DNA of 64,000 nucleotides from Rhynchonema sp. JSB1_4. Its lineage: Eukaryota; Nematoda; Chromadorea; Monhysterida; Xyalidae. Of the stretch, positions 1 to 12,839 are shown piece by piece. Within the stretch, counting starts at the first letter, position 1. Every line of letters starts with the position of its first letter. A program made the translations under genes and the position numbers. Below the pieces are notes generated by a model. The model saw only the letters and a list, made by a program, of their open reading frames with translations. It did not search any database and was not told where the DNA came from. The stretch lies in assembly GCA_030248065.1 (NCBI GenBank), contig JASAMV010000885.1:16401-80400 (forward strand), in the 5' to 3' direction.

Positions 1-149
1 ATGTTGTGCTTGACACACTGTTCTTGGAATTCTGCAACATCGAAAACATATAGAGAGTCGAAAACCTGTGCTCCCTGAGCAATGGGTCAACAAAAATCAA
101 CCATCCGAGCATGCGCTGAGGACCCAAACCCGCAAAAAAATAGGATCAG

Positions 150-360
150 TTCTAATCGAGAAAATGCGGGTTGCGGGCCGATTTGGCCCGCAACCCGCAA
201 TCCGCACGCTGCTATGCGAAGGACACTCTGCGTGCGGGTTGCGGGTTGCGGGCCGGGGTCGGCCCGCAATCCGCGACCCGCAACCCGCATTTCTTGTGTC
301 TTCACAATGCACAGTGCGGGTTGCGGGCCACATCGGCCCGCAACCCGCATGCATTGTGAA
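150..360. repeat. GC-rich interspersed palindromic repeat (CCCGCAACCCGC)
   Basis: The words GCGGGTTGCGGGCC and GGCCCGCAACCCGC recur four or more times in alternating orientation, separated by spacers such as GTGTCTTCACAATGCACA. Similar CCCGCAA/GCGGGTC words occur inside the hAT remnant near 34300-34640. It looks like the end or the body of a TIR element; I could not define its ends. Confidence 0.5.
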
Positions 361-863
361 GGCCGCCTAAATTATTCTTTTTTGCTCGAAATCGATGTTT
401 TTTTGGCATGTTCTAGATGCTTCTAAAGAAAATATTCCCTTTGTCATTGTGTAATCCCAGCTCAACTGCTAATTACCTGCATTTACCAACCGACTTTCCA
501 ATAAGACCTGACATGAGGCTTTTAAAATCGTGGGGGCAAGTCACTGAAGGCGAGACGGATCTCATCAGTTATTATTTGTCCGATAGTGAGTGGAAATTTT
601 GCTTTGGGTTAAGGTCACAGCTTCTGTAAATGTCACAGCTGGAAAATAGCCATTGATCTGCAGCAAATCTCATCAAATATTTTCCTTGAAAACATGAGTA
701 TGAAGCCCAACCACCAATGTATTTTCAAGCAAGTTTGCATTGCAAAGCAATGGCAAAAGCTTCGGTAAAAAATACCATGAGAAATATTTGCCCGATCCTG
801 AGTCCCGAACTTTTGCCAATCCCGAATCCCGATCTGGAACTCGCGGTCCTGCTCAAACCCTAA

Positions 864-1053
864 GGCCGCACTCAGACAAACGCGAAAAGCGAAAAGCGAA
901 AAGTTTTTCAGCGTAGTCATCATCCACAGCGCACGCCAAACAGCCTCTGAAACATTTTGTTTGAGCATCACTGTGGTTTAGGCCCGTGGTTAAGGAGTTG
1001 CTGTTGTGCTGAACTTTTCGCTTTTCGCTTTTCGCGTTTGTCTGAGTGCGGCC
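864..1053. mobile_element. 190-bp Tourist-like MITE (TAA target duplication)
   Basis: The left end GGCCGCACTCAGACAAACGC is repeated inverted at the right end (1032-1053), and the complementarity continues into GAAAAGCGAAAAG. The 3-bp direct repeat TAA flanks it at 861-863 and 1054-1056. A TWA duplication plus a TIR starting GG(C/G) is typical of PIF/Harbinger MITEs. No coding capacity. Confidence 0.75.
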
Positions 1054-1648
1054 TAACACTAACACAAAACTTATTATGCGCCTGCATAGAAATTCAAGGA
1101 ATACTGCTTCGTCGTTTAACAAGAAAAAAGACCTATGTACCTACCTACTTACATACTTATACTGGCGACTCCATGGTCTTTAGGGATTAATGCAGAGTTA
1201 ATGAGCCATCGATCGGTAAGCATGGTGAAACACCTCGAAACAAGGCTTGATGCCATCAGAAGCAGGACTGAAGTTCAGAGACAGGGCACGTCGTCTTTGT
1301 TGACAAGCAGCCTTAATCTGTAGGAGATGATTTTTAACGCATCGTTTTGTGCAAGACAACCAACTAGGCATGCTTCTGAAGAGATTAGTGTGCTGCACTC
1401 TGCTTCGTTCTGTACCCACACGCAGTTCTCATTATCTACGCTACACACACGGAACGTAAATAGGTGCCTAGTTATCAGTTTCTTTGGATAGGCAAAAGCC
1501 TCTGTTAGTCTATCATTTGCATTCTTCCATAGGTTATGACGTCATGAAGCTAATCTGATTACGCGGCCAGGTTGTAGAACTCATTTCAATCGAAACACAA
1601 CGCAAGACACCCAACCAATTGAGCTGCAGGCACGTTCAATCAATCAAG

Positions 1649-4600
1649 ATGACGTTCTGGTTTCTAACAGTTAGCGTGCCAGCATTCGCACTGGGACTAT
1701 TCCCAGTCTATCGCATTCGACAGGCATTGAACAGTATTGACAGTGCTCGTCCGGTGAAGACGGGATTTTACAAACGGTCATACAAGGACAAACTGTATCC
1801 GTGTTTTGTGCTGATGAATGTTCTGACAATGCACACCGTGCCTGTGCTCGTCTACACCTTGCTGCCTGCTGTGCCATTGAGCACTGAATGGACCACAACG
1901 ATTGTCAATATTTTTGCAGGTTCGTTTACAATTTTTTAGATGATACATATATGCACCCTGCTATGCATTATTATTCCTGAGTTGAGCAGTGAATGATTCG
2001 AACTCTGAGAGCATTTTAGTAAGATTAACTACAGCTAACCCAATGCGCCAACGCAACGCCAACGCCATTTCAGAGTACACAGTCGTCACAATACTATGTT
2101 CGTGCATATCGCTGTGCTTCGTGTGCTATCTGGACGTGATCGACATGTGCAACTGGGACACCGGACAGCAGACACTAATCACAGCCGGCACTGCATGGAG
2201 CTGGACATTCGCCGCTGCCTGGGCCGTGCTGCTGCAGGTTGTAAACAAAACGACCAACTGATTGCGGGCATTTAATTTGACGTTCGAAGCGGTTTCTGGC
2301 TTCGATCTTTGTTAGTCATCGTTTTGAGCCTGTGTGACTTCCAAAAAGATCGCTGTGAACGGGAGTCTGAAACAGACAGACAGACATTGTCCAATAGCAA
2401 CAGAAAAATTACGTACAAAAGCACTGGGTACGATAGTTCCACTTCGAACTTTCAAAAAACTCATCAGGCGATCAGCAAATGCGATTACAACTGGGCATCG
2501 GGTCGTTTCAAGTTCACCTGCATCAACCAACCAATTCAACATTTGTACATTTGCTTGGCACTGACATTAATCTGTGCCGGCGTTCTGTACGGCATCGCTG
2601 TCAGTGGGAAACACAAACGAAATCATGTGGTTGAGCAAATTAAGGAGGAGCCCCATGCACCCGAGGAACCGCCGCCAGGTTTGTGAGAAGCTGAAAGAGC
2701 GATCTGTTGTTGGGTATAGTCCGTCCACCAGCTCATGGCACTTTGTGTTGCTGCTGGCCGGTTTTTTCCCTTCCTCCACGTTCTAATGAAAGAGAAATTG
2801 AGCGTGAGCGATTTTGCAAAAAAAACTTAAAAAATAAGAAAATGTGTCGAAAACGACTGAATTCGATCAAATTTAAAATTAAATTAAATTAAAATCGATA
2901 AAACACGTCGATTTCATAAAAACAGCAATTTAGGAGCAAAAATATTTTTTTTGGAAACTCAATTTCTCTTTCATTAGAACGTGGAGGAAGGGAACAAACC
3001 AGCCAGCAGCAACACAAAGTGCCATGAGCTGGTGGACGGACTATACACATTGCTCACACCGTAGTTTAATGAAGAAATGTTTCGTTCGGACGCATACAAG
3101 AATTCAGATGCATTGGTGTAGACTGCCTCACAGATATCGATAATTCGAAAAAGGTAAATAGAAAACACCAACACACCTTTTCTTAGCACAGGTTGTTCCG
3201 TAAGCGCGGTAGTCGAAAACGCCGATTTCCAACTGACGCCAAAAATGATTCACGAACAATTCGATGCATTCAACACGCGCCAGCTGCTGTGCAACATCAC
3301 AACCATTGTGTTCTCTTGTGTTGGACTGCTGGTCAGTTGGCACTTTTTTTAGACAGAATACAACTTTGGACAGATCGTTCAGAAAAAAATGCCACATCTG
3401 AATTTGAAACAGATCGACCAATCAATAGCTATGCCGGGTTGGTTGAAAGCCATGATTGGTTGGACACAAACACACGCGTATTTGTGGCTGACAACGGTCA
3501 CGTGCAGCGCGTATATTTCACAGGCCGAGGTTAGCATGGGTTGGGCTTTTTGTGAGTTGAAACATTTTCGTCTGTTGGGTATTTTTTTAACCCGGTAGAC
3601 AAAAAGACCCAAATGACCAAATCCACAGGTGATCATGGTGTACATGAAGTCGCATCCGTACGTCGCCCCGACTGCAATTGAGCCGGCCGATCAATTCCAA
3701 TACAACAACGGTCACGTGATGCCGGCTAATGTTTCATCGTCTCGGCCGAAATCAGGAGGTGGACACAACAGTTCGAAGCCATTGACACTGCATCCAATGG
3801 TGGAGAACTACGGTCATTTGGTGTTGGATGAAAGTTGGTGATCAGAGATTCATGGGTTGAATCTTGATTTGTGAACACGAGCCGCACTTTCAATGTTTCA
3901 TGTGCCCTATTCGCACGTCGACACACGACGGCATCGGCATTTGTGCCCGGCTACAAACCGCCGCACGCCGGTCAGCCGTATCCACCGTATTTCGTGCCCG
4001 GCAAACCACCGAAACGACCGCCCAGCTCAAAACGACTGGTCCGACGAGGCTCACTTCTATCGCAATTGAAACTGAACAATCCGGCAAGTGGTGCGCAAAA
4101 TCGCTCGCCGTCAACGGGACATCGTAAGCTCATTAGTGTTGTTCAATCTGTCTAACCCGACTGATGTTTCATCAGATGAATGTGTAGTTTCAGACACCAC
4201 TGTGCCGTCGATCGCTGTGGACGAGGCGCCACCGTCGCCGACAAGCGATGCGAATTTGGGATCGAATTCGAGTATTCAGGTTGGAATTTGGGGAATTAGG
4301 ACGTCAATCGACCTTGGAATCGATGTCGACTGGTAAATATATCATCCAAAATTGATGTTCACAGGAGCGCATCAGCACATATTTGACGCACGATTCATCG
4401 ACACGAACGTCGGTGAGCGAGGCTGATTCGGAGTTCTTCAACAATCGAAGTGTGTCGCGATTGCATCGGGTTGGTCGATTGATATGCTGACTAGCTGCGA
4501 TCACATGCTCAAAAATTGATTGATTGAATGATTTGCAGAATCAAAGCAGCGAAGACCGAGGCGATGCACACCCAGGCGGCCATCATCAACATCCACATGC

Positions 4601-5278
4601 TGTACCCCATGCACTGACACCGAGTGATGGGTCAGAGTTGAGCAGTTCACACGGAAATAATTCCACCGCGCTGCCGTCCATTGCGGAGGAGTCGGCCAGC
4701 CAATGCGTCAGTTTTGAACGATTGTCAAATGGTTAGATTGGCTTGGGTTGTCGTTAAAATTCACATCTGCGTTCCGCGCTATAATACTGAACAAAAGGTA
4801 TCAAGGAAGTTTCCATGTTAATTCCTATTTTCTCGGGAACGGTCATAATTTTATTTCCATTATATCAACGCGCGCGTTTTCATCAAAATTAAAATCTCGC
4901 AGTTTCATCTTTTCTCTCTTTTTTGCCAAAAGTTTGTTCTCTGCAAAATTCTCCGTGACCAGTTTAGGTATGCACCTTCGTCATCATTTCTTTTCCTGCA
5001 CGTGTTTTCCAGCTGATCCTGCGCCCGTTGGTGATGCACGGAGCAGTAACCTACCCAGTTCACATCATTCCAATCAATTGCTGCCGCCGGGCAAGCCCGA
5101 CCGACGGCCGTCGAATGCATCCACGTCAACCACAGCCAGCTCGGAGCTGTTTCTGAATCCCGAACTTTTGAATCGTCGACTTACGGAATGGACATTGCAT
5201 GAAGTTGATGTGATTGAACACAAACAACACGACGATAAGAAGGGTGTGAAGACCTCTGATAGGGAGAAAGTGAAGTGA
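1649..5278 (+). CDS. Multi-pass membrane protein with long Ser/Pro-rich tail, function unknown
   Basis: I assemble about eleven exons: 1649-1919, 2074-2237, 2468-2678, 3192-3331, 3353-3529, 3629-3837, 3882-~4124, ~4192-4279, ~4364-4469, ~4539-4733 and ~5014-5278. Reading phase is consistent across the first seven. Exons 1-5 carry about seven hydrophobic segments: MTFWFLTVSVPAFALGLF, LYPCFVLMNVLTMHTVPVLV, YTVVTILCSCISLCFVCYL, ITAGTAWSWTFAAAWAVLL, HLYICLALTLICAGVLYGIA, LLCNITTIVFSCVGLL and HAYLWLTTVTCSAYI. From exon 6 on, the protein is a low-complexity tail rich in Ser, Pro, Asn and His with basic stretches, probably cytosolic. The start is the first ATG after a CAG at 1629. The layout resembles a receptor or tetraspan-like protein, but I recognise no family signature. 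Intron 3 carries a fold-back transposon, and intron 6 is only 44 nt. Confidence 0.7.
2715..3045. mobile_element. Fold-back MITE in intron 3 (TATAGTCCGTCCACC arms)
   Basis: The arms TATAGTCCGTCCACCAGCTC... and the inverted copy ending GGTGGACGGACTATA are each about 90 bp long, reading through GGCACTTTGTGTTGCTGCTGG and CCACGTTCTAATGAAAGAGA. The centre is A/T-rich. The ends are compatible with a TA target duplication, as in mariner-type elements, but TATA is itself palindromic, so the boundary is ambiguous. Confidence 0.75.
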
Positions 5279-5727
5279 GCTGCTAACTTTTGGGAAATAC
5301 AGGTAGTATTTTACACTTTGATTTTATTCTGCGAATAAAATTAATCTGTTCTTGCGTGTATCAATGACAATTTAAGTGTTGGATTCACTACCGCTCTCAT
5401 TCTCAATATTTTCAGTATTTATTCGTCATTGTTATCAACCTCATCTATACTTTATGTGCGTCTCTGTGCTGAACAAAAATATTATGTGTATGGCAACAAA
5501 ATTGTTTAAAATGGAGCACTGTGAAGTGTGCATCCGAACAATGCGAACTGCATTCAACCGCGGAAACAGGTCACACCGAAGTCAACAAGCACGAAAAGTG
5601 GTTTTTGATTTGAAGTTCAAAAGGAGAAGTGCAACACCACTTCCACAATTGATGTTCATTCTCATTTTCTCCAGCAGCCAAGTTCACGAACTGTGATGTA
5701 AAAAAGCAAATACCAAAAATATAAAAA

Positions 5728-7648
5728 ATGCTAATTTTAACAGTAACATCAATCCTAATTTTTGAGTTGCTTGCGTCATGCATGTCAATCTGCCCCACCT
5801 ACCATGGCCAGGTGCATTTCACGTACGGCGAAATTCAAGACCCGAAAGTTTGGTCCGAGAAATATCGACTTGGACCCGGGTCTGAGGAGTTTCTTAGACC
5901 ACTCGGCCAGAGAAGATTGATAAAAAGACGACCGAAATTTAACGAAAATGGAGGACAACCAGATTCCACTGGTCCGGGACTTTATTCAGAATTCGACTAT
6001 TTCTATGACCAATATCAACAGCAGGCATATGACTACGATGGGAATATTGTGAAAGAAGGTTTGAATCAATATTATGAAACATTTGAGTTGACATAAGATT
6101 GAAAGCATCCGAATTTCAGATAGTAAACTGGCACTCAGTCAGGATAATGATGATGATAATTCAACGATGGTGATCAAGCCTTCAAGTGAGCCGGGCTCAG
6201 CACCACAGCTTCAACTGCGAATCGTAGAGAAAAGATCGCATAAACGACCTGAGACTTCGAGAGAACTAACGAAAACGTCTGATCAGAACAAAACAGGTGG
6301 CAACGGGTAGCTTGGAAGATGTTTCGATTGTGTATTGTGGTGACCCAATAAGTTTCGACCGGCTTTCACAACGCATCGTATGTATGCCCATGTAACTCTG
6401 AAACAAACGATAAGTTTTCGTTGTCACTACAGTAGTCGTCGCAAATACAGGCCCATACGCCACGTGGCATCTGACCGTGCCGATGCACACCAAGACAGTG
6501 ACATTGGCAGTGTTGCGTGACGGTGATGTGCGCAGCCATTTCATCCTTAATTTCGAGTCAGGACTGTACGATGATCTGACCAGGACTGTGCACACCGAGC
6601 ACAGATACGAAAAGACAGTGGATTTGACTGAATTTGGCATCGAGAAGAATCAATGGTGAGCTGTGACTGTGAGCACACTTGGGAGGTTTTGGAGCTCGCT
6701 TAGGCTTAGACTTAGTACTGCACCCGAGGTTTGGTCCTAGGTTTAAATAAAATAAACCAGGTTTACTCACTTTTGATTGAAAGCCAATATTATTAGGATC
6801 TTGCACTTAGGGTTTCCATCCCCAAGACCTGTGCCTATACATTCAAGCCTAAACTACCATTTTGGGCGAACTCAACTAATAACCAACTTTTCATTGTTGA
6901 GTGGAGAACAACGGGCTACATCGTAAGTCGTTATCACACGTCAATCACCGCTGGTGTTTGCTGAAGTCGACAGCAATAAGATCTGCTGGCGGGTCTTTTT
7001 GGAGGCAAAATTGCCAGAGGCGTTCGCACTGACAAGCCAGGGCGACTCGGTCTGTCTGCGAAAGCAGGGTGACACAGACCAACGCTACTGCACTCCGTAC
7101 ATTAAACATTCCAACCTGAACATGGGTGTCAAGGACCAAAATCAAAACGTAATCCACTCAGGTACCACACACGTCTGGTGCTGCGTTATACGAGCCCAGT
7201 CGACGGTGGTGTCATCTACTGTATGCATGACACCCTTATTCGAACGTGCGTGCCGGATGATGTTTCACAGAACAAGTCGTGCACAACGAAACCATTGCAA
7301 ATTCAGCTGAACCATGAAGGTGGTATGAAGAATACAGCCGTGGTCAGATACCTGACATCGGATCTGCCCTTTCCCGTCGCTTATGTGCATCTCAAATTGC
7401 ATGTTAGCGCCGATTCCAACAAAAGGTGCGAAAATGCCACCGAAAATCACCCGATCCGACCAGTTATCAAGAGGAAAATCTTTCCCAACTCAATTGGAGA
7501 TGTGATTATTAAGGATTTGGACTCAGAATTGAGCTACGTCACCCAAACGGATGTGATTGGTCACATAAGGGTTGGACATGTAGAAAGTAATGTGACATTT
7601 GTGGACTATTTGCATGAAACGAAAGTTATTCTGTCCAAATGTGCATGA
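5728..7648 (+). CDS. Predicted secreted protein, unrecognised family
   Basis: Exons: 5728-~6057, ~6120-6296, ~6452-6655, ~6900-6922, ~6972-7160 and ~7199-7648. The first exon starts with a signal peptide (MLILTVTSILIFELLASCMS) followed by a Tyr-rich acidic region (FDYFYDQYQQQAYDYDGN). The body is beta-rich in character, for example TWHLTVPMHTKTVTLAVL and PVAYVHLKLHVSADSN, with paired cysteines in the last two exons (ICWRVF, VCLRKQ, RYCTPY, IYCMHD, RTCVPDD, KSCTTK, RCENA) that suggest an extracellular disulphide-bonded domain. There is no C-terminal hydrophobic tail, so it is probably soluble. The small exon 4 is the least certain. I do not recognise the domain. Confidence 0.65.
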
Positions 7649-7709
7649 AAATTGTTATGCTTGGTATTCTTTCTCGTTTTGTATTCCTGTCGACGTTTTT
7701 CTCAACATT

Positions 7710-7946
7710 GGGTGGAATTTTCGAAACAGTGTAAAGGTCAGTTGGGCGTAAAGGTCGGCGTAAAGTTCGGTCGAAAGCTCGGTCGGCATAGCTCGGTGTA
7801 AACGTGAAACATTGCCTGTTATCAACGTGGAATGTTTAAAGTTTACACACCGAGGTCTATCACACTGAGCTGTCGACCGAGCTTTCCACCGACCTTTATA
7901 CCCAACTGACAAAGACCTTTACACCGTTTCGAAAATATCACCCATT
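7710..7946. mobile_element. Fold-back MITE (GTGTAAAGGTC arms)
   Basis: The left arm TTTTCGAAACAGTGTAAAGG pairs with the right arm CCTTTACACCGTTTCGAAAA. The pairing continues inward through CAGTTGGGCGTAAAGGTCGG and GCTCGGTCG, and outward through GGGTGG/CACCC. Total length is about 235 bp. The target duplication is not clear (possibly ATT). Confidence 0.65.
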
Positions 7947-8553
7947 TTAGAGATCTCATGCAACGTACTGCGTGTTCTTGATGTTTACTCGAGGTTTCGC
8001 AGAACGATTTAATAAAAGTTCCATGACTCACCCATGTAAGCCCATAAACATGCGGATTTGTTTCACTAGCCGCCTACAGTACGTGCTGGCTCATCATGAG
8101 GGTGCGTCATGGCTTGAGTGGGCACCTGGCCATGGGCGTTGGTTCCTAGGTAACAGACGTCATCACATGCGTCGCATAACATCCCATCTCATATACCTGG
8201 TACGGTCATTTATTGGGCATCAACAGAACAAAACTATACCCAATTACACTTTGTGTACCGACTGTGGTGCCTCATGTGCCATTTTGCAGCTGAGTGCGCA
8301 CACACATGAGTTCGTGAGTGACAGGTGACGCTCCATATTTTGCTCAAAACTGTTACTGCTTCGTTTGATCAGTTTGGCAACCAATTCCTGGAAAGTGCCT
8401 TTCTTAATCACCTACATAAATCATTGATTACTTGGTTCTAATTGGGTTATTATTGACGGGTCAAGTCCAAAAGGGGCACGTTGGGCAAAAATGTCCATGA
8501 AACAAAATGACCAGAGTTCTAAACTGAGCAGCAGTCGGTCAGCAGTTGCTACC

Positions 8554-8600
8554 ATGGTGGACACGATGCGAAGGACGGAAAAACATCGCTTCTTTCAATT
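8554..8600 (+). CDS. Possible isolated 5' coding exon
   Basis: ACC-ATG-GTGGACACG opens a short frame (MVDTMRRTEKHRFFQ) ending at a good donor, TT|GTGAGT. A plausible acceptor, CACACAG, follows near 8750, after which one frame reads SGHVVNLLVITHDDDCYVF before a stop at about 8884. It could be a small separate gene or an alternative 5' end of the gene at 9064. Evidence is thin: Kozak-like context and splice signals only. Confidence 0.3.
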
Positions 8601-9063
8601 GTGAGTATTTTTTAGCATCGTTGTGGTTTATTTTTGAGTTTCCTTTATTCAAATGGTTGAGACTTGAGAATGACTAAGATTCGAGATTATGCCGAACACG
8701 AATTGTGCAGGGTGGTATAGTCTTTCATTTTATTCTCGATTCACACACAGTATACAAGAAAGGTTTCATCGAAACAGCAGCAGTTTTCGGGCCACGTTGT
8801 CAACCTGTTGGTCATCACGCACGACGATGACTGCTATGTTTTCAAGGCGATGAAACATTTTCTGTATGTTGTTGCTGGACTATGATAAAACGGAAGGACG
8901 ATATTTGGTTGCCCGTTTCGAACCTGTTTTCACAAACAGACAGTGCAGTCATCGCCAGTGCGAATGCGCCAGATGGCCACGTGACGTCAAAAAGAGATAA
9001 GGTTGCAGGGATAGAGATTATCCGATTGCACATTGAACTAATTCCAGACCAATCCGTTCCACC

Positions 9064-11658
9064 ATGTCTACCCCGTCACGTGTGACTGTGCGTCGTGCGA
9101 TATCCCTCGATCCATCACCACATTTGCCACAAACAATGTCCAACATCAATATCGACAAAACGCCGACTCAAACGGAAGATGAAATCGGGGTACTGCCTTT
9201 GGTCCATCAACCGCCCAGAAACGCGAGGAAATTGCGCACACCCAAACTGCATCGTGCAAATGATCTGACCGCCTCCAATGCCACCACTGAATTCGGAACT
9301 TTGGTGGATTCAGAAGTTGGTTATTTGGTTCCTGTATATTTCTGAGACACTAGCCGCCATAAAACTAGGCGAATGGATCGGTGTTTTATGCCGTTGGAAA
9401 GTAGTCTCCTTAAAATAGGCAAATCTCAAAATTAGCCTTCACCTTTTAAAATAGGTACTGAAACTGGCGTGAGCAAGACTGATTGGTTGGTCAAGTGTGA
9501 TACAATATTTTGAAACCACATCACCCCTAGGTGTTGCATCGTCTGGGCATTCCATCAACCGAACGGATGTCAGACACAAACAGTGCACCACAACATGAAC
9601 AACACGATTCGGTGAGCGGATCGAGTGGATACGACTCGGGTATGCGATCATGTGTAATACATATATGCACATCACGGGCTTTCTTCGGACACGTGACCAG
9701 CGCAAAAGTTACAAAGGAACTGCTTTTTTAAACTGGTCGAAATGTGCTTCAGTATGAAGTCACGATCAGCCATCTGCCTGGCTGTACAAGTGTTCGCTTT
9801 GTGAATACGCGAGGGACAATGTTTGACCCAAGTTGTCAATCGATATATGTACTTCTTTCGAAATACAGGCGGCAGCAAGACAGTGGAGATACTTGAGATC
9901 GACCATCCTCTGAACAGCAGTGGCACGAATCTCGTCTACAAGCACATCCCGCATTATCAACGACTGTCAGGCAGCAGACATTGTGACCGATGCTGGGCAC
10001 ATGCCGCACCCATGAAGACACCAAGTACGTGCATAAAAATTAAACTGATGTTTCATGCGTCAGCTGGTGTGTTTTGTTTTTTATATGTGATTTTAGCTGA
10101 TGTTTTCTGCTTGGTGCAGTTAATTTGATTGTATGCTTCCGATTCGCGTTCATAGCATCCAATGTGGGACGTGGCAGGAATATTCATTAGGTGCAGAGTG
10201 TAACGTTGGATTTTTTAAATTATTTAGAGCCTATAACCGACTTGATAACGTGAACATAATTAACTCAGAGCACAGTTGACGATTTCGTAACTTCACACAA
10301 GGTCCTCTTGAATCTTTTCTTGATCACGCGAGATTGAGCCAATCTTGGACGTTTCAAGATGATTATGACTCTCGTATAACAACCAGAACGGCGGCTGTAC
10401 TCTTAAAACTTAACTCTAAACTTAACCAATCTCATGTTTACTTCTCAGCTCCACCCGATAAAGCAACGCCCACCAAGAAGCAGCCCAGCTCTAATCGAGC
10501 AAAAAAGCCACGTTCCGGTTCTCTGCCAACGATTATCAACGAAACAGAAGCGAAACTGAAGAAGAGCACATCCAAAGACAAACAACCACAGTCAACCATG
10601 TCTGACAGAATAAGGGGTCGATCGGGGTCAGTGAAGAAATCTGATGCTGCGAGCCGATCCAGCCAACAACCGAAAACGCCGCACAATTCGATGTTGACGT
10701 TGGGCGAATCAGAGAAAGTTAGTGCTGGTGATGTCAATTCACAACGGCAGGCAAATCACAGGTTTGACACCAGTGTGCGGTGCATATTAAAACATTGCAC
10801 TCATTCGACGATCCGCCAGATGCATCTGGAGCGCTGAGTCACACACAGAAACGCGCACACGTAATTCTTGCTGACACTAAAAATTTTAGTAAATAAATTT
10901 TTCTGACCACCGTGGCATGATCCTTGTGCAACTAACCTAGGGAAAAATTCTCGACCATCACAAACTATGAAACATCTCAGGACGACACACAAGCACCGCG
11001 CCGTCCATCGTGGGGTCGCGACACTCGGACAACGCTGCTTCGTCAACGACGACAACAACAATTAATGAGTAAATCAACCGACAATATTGCTGGTGCGACC
11101 GGGAAACGTCAGCCGCCGCAATCCAGCGGTCAAATGAAAAATGCGGTCTCCGCGCACAGAATTGCGGATCAGAATGTCAGTAATGGAAACAGCAAGAAAA
11201 ACACCACCAAAGTCAAGTAAGAGTTTTTTTTATGATGAAGTATAATCACCAGTACCTATAAGAAATTTCGCATTTTAGGCCATTCAAATTTGCCACCGAG
11301 CGCGCGGCGCAGGCACGTGAAAATGGACAGTTGAGATTGGAAGCGATGACCAGGAAGCAATTAGAAGAGAAATTGACCTTGTTGGAAACCAGACATCAGA
11401 CAGGTTACTTGATTTTCAGTAAGGATTATCCTGACGAAGTGTCTGTGCACCACTGTCCTGTCGAACAGAACCGAGCGGTTGCATTTCAGCTCTGCGCAAT
11501 TTGCGTTTCATGAAACACAAGAACACAAGCGAAAAGCGGCCAGCCAATCGAATGGATCAGAGTTGTTCACCCGTACAGGAATTGGTGCGCGTTCAACCCG
11601 TGAAGGTGCGCGCGCTCGAGAATTTTTGGCAAAGAAATGCGGGTTGATTGTATATTGA
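9064..11658 (+). CDS. Charged low-complexity protein with TPX2-like microtubule motif
   Basis: Exons: 9064-9315, ~9531-9641, ~9869-10025, ~10448-10750, ~10979-11217, ~11280-11400 and ~11492-11658. The start is CCACC-ATG-TCTACC. Most of the protein is Ser/Thr/Lys/Pro-rich and probably disordered (KATPTKKQPSSNRAKKPRSG, SDRIRGRSGSVKKS). The sixth exon encodes KPFKFATERAAQARENGQLR followed by KQLEEKLTLLE. This matches the PF.(L/F).TE.RA..R pattern plus coiled coil of the C-terminal TPX2/KLEEK microtubule-binding domain, a spindle-assembly and microtubule-nucleation module. The last exon is basic and Ser-rich. A cytoskeletal role is inferred from this one motif; everything else is unassigned. An intron acceptor near 10967 carries TGAAACATCTCAG. 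Confidence 0.6.
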
Positions 11659-12043
11659 AATGCGCTGATGAACGCGACGCGCATTTACGCTGACGATGGC
11701 CTGGTGCACTACATTCCTCAAGAATTGACGACCGTTGTGCATTTACAAGCAACATGTTTTGACCAGCTCATGTGTCTTTTTGGGATCAGGTAGCCATTCG
11801 ATGCATTCGCACTGACGATGACCCGGTGCACCGCTCGTGTGCAAGAGCAGGTCAACGGCAAAGCCAAAAACAGCAATGCTGTACAATTTGTCACAGTGTG
11901 ACCTTGCCTTGCTGTTGCACATGGGTAGAAATCTTTTCTAAGCGACTTAAAACCTGTTTACACTGACGATGCACTGGCACACCGAAAGTTTTTGGGAATA
12001 GGTGGGTGGACAGACAAATGAGAGACAAGCTTGCAAAACTTAG

Positions 12044-12052
12044 GTGCCCGCC
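12044..12052 (+). promoter_or_regulatory. Candidate spliced-leader acceptor just upstream of ATG
   Basis: CAAAACTTAG ends at 12043, nine bases before the ATG at 12053. The preceding gene on the same strand ends about 390 bp upstream. This arrangement, with no promoter-like gap, is what trans-splicing of a downstream operon gene looks like in nematodes. Inference from position only. Confidence 0.4.
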
Positions 12053-12839
12053 ATGTCAACCAACCAAACCCCGAGTGAAACATCAACCATCATCAACACC
12101 ACCGATGTCGAATGTCCAGCACCACGGGCATCCAGACAACTTAGTGCAAACAGTGATGATGACGAAGAGACAGAGCTGAAGGCTATACAGGTTGGGCGAA
12201 ATGGGGGTCACACTACGGTTTCGCCCAAAAGTCCGGATTAATTGAACGAACTTGTAATCCAAGCAGTTCAGGTATGCTTGTACTTCTGGAAAAGAAATTT
12301 CGCTTGAGATTGAGACATGCACGCAAATGCATGAAGCACCAACCGTGATTCTGTGAGCCGTATCACGCCAAGTAATACTTCGGTTGGTCTGCAACAAAGC
12401 AGAAGCAACTGTTGCTTGAGCCAGGTTTCAGTAGAATTGTGGATGTAGTACGACGACTGATTTCGACAACCATAAGCGTGCTTTTGACGTATAATTAACG
12501 TTCGATAGATCTCCCTGCTAACCAAAACACAACATAGGGCAATATTCACTTCAGTCACCAGATGAGCCTCGCGACCTTCCCACAAGTGACGTTATCCAAA
12601 GTGTGGTGCGTGGCAGTGTGCATGACGCAATACGACACACAGCCAGCAAACAGGCTCGCCATCACCTTGCACATCGAGCTAGACACAAAGCGGGCAATAT
12701 GACATTCGCTCGGAGTCCAGACCAGGAGGACCCACTGCTCCAAGATGTGAAAAAGTTTGTGCATGCACAATTGGTGCCAGCAGCTACTGACATGGCTAAG
12801 GATCAGATCAGGAAACACGCAGCCGCTCCTGCGCTGTGA
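12053..12839 (+). CDS. Small hydrophilic protein, unknown function
   Basis: Two exons, 12053-12189 (MSTNQTPSETSTIINTTDVE..., ending at CAG|GTTGGG) and ~12540-12839 (QYSLQSPDEPRDLPTSDVIQ... to HAAAPAL stop), together about 145 residues. The first half is Ser/Thr/Asp-rich; the second is basic and His/Arg-rich (KQARHHLAHRARHKAG) and ends in a helical segment (LLQDVKKFVHAQLVPAATDM). No signal peptide or membrane segment. It may instead be the 3' end of the preceding gene if the stop at 11658 is skipped by splicing. The stop codon itself forms part of a TGAAACATCA motif. Confidence 0.5.

Larger units (their letters stand above)
1..1648. other. Intergenic region, no supported gene
   Basis: No exon series with coding character was found here. 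It contains the GC-rich repeat at 150-360, the MITE at 864-1053, and otherwise unremarkable AT-rich sequence. The last bases before the first gene include TGAGCTGCAG followed 26 bases later by its ATG, a possible acceptor for cis- or trans-splicing. Confidence 0.5.

Noticed and set aside
8554..8884. Confident upstream exons of the TPX2-like gene
   Set aside because: The two possible exons end in a stop before 9064, and no acceptor links them to the later ATG.
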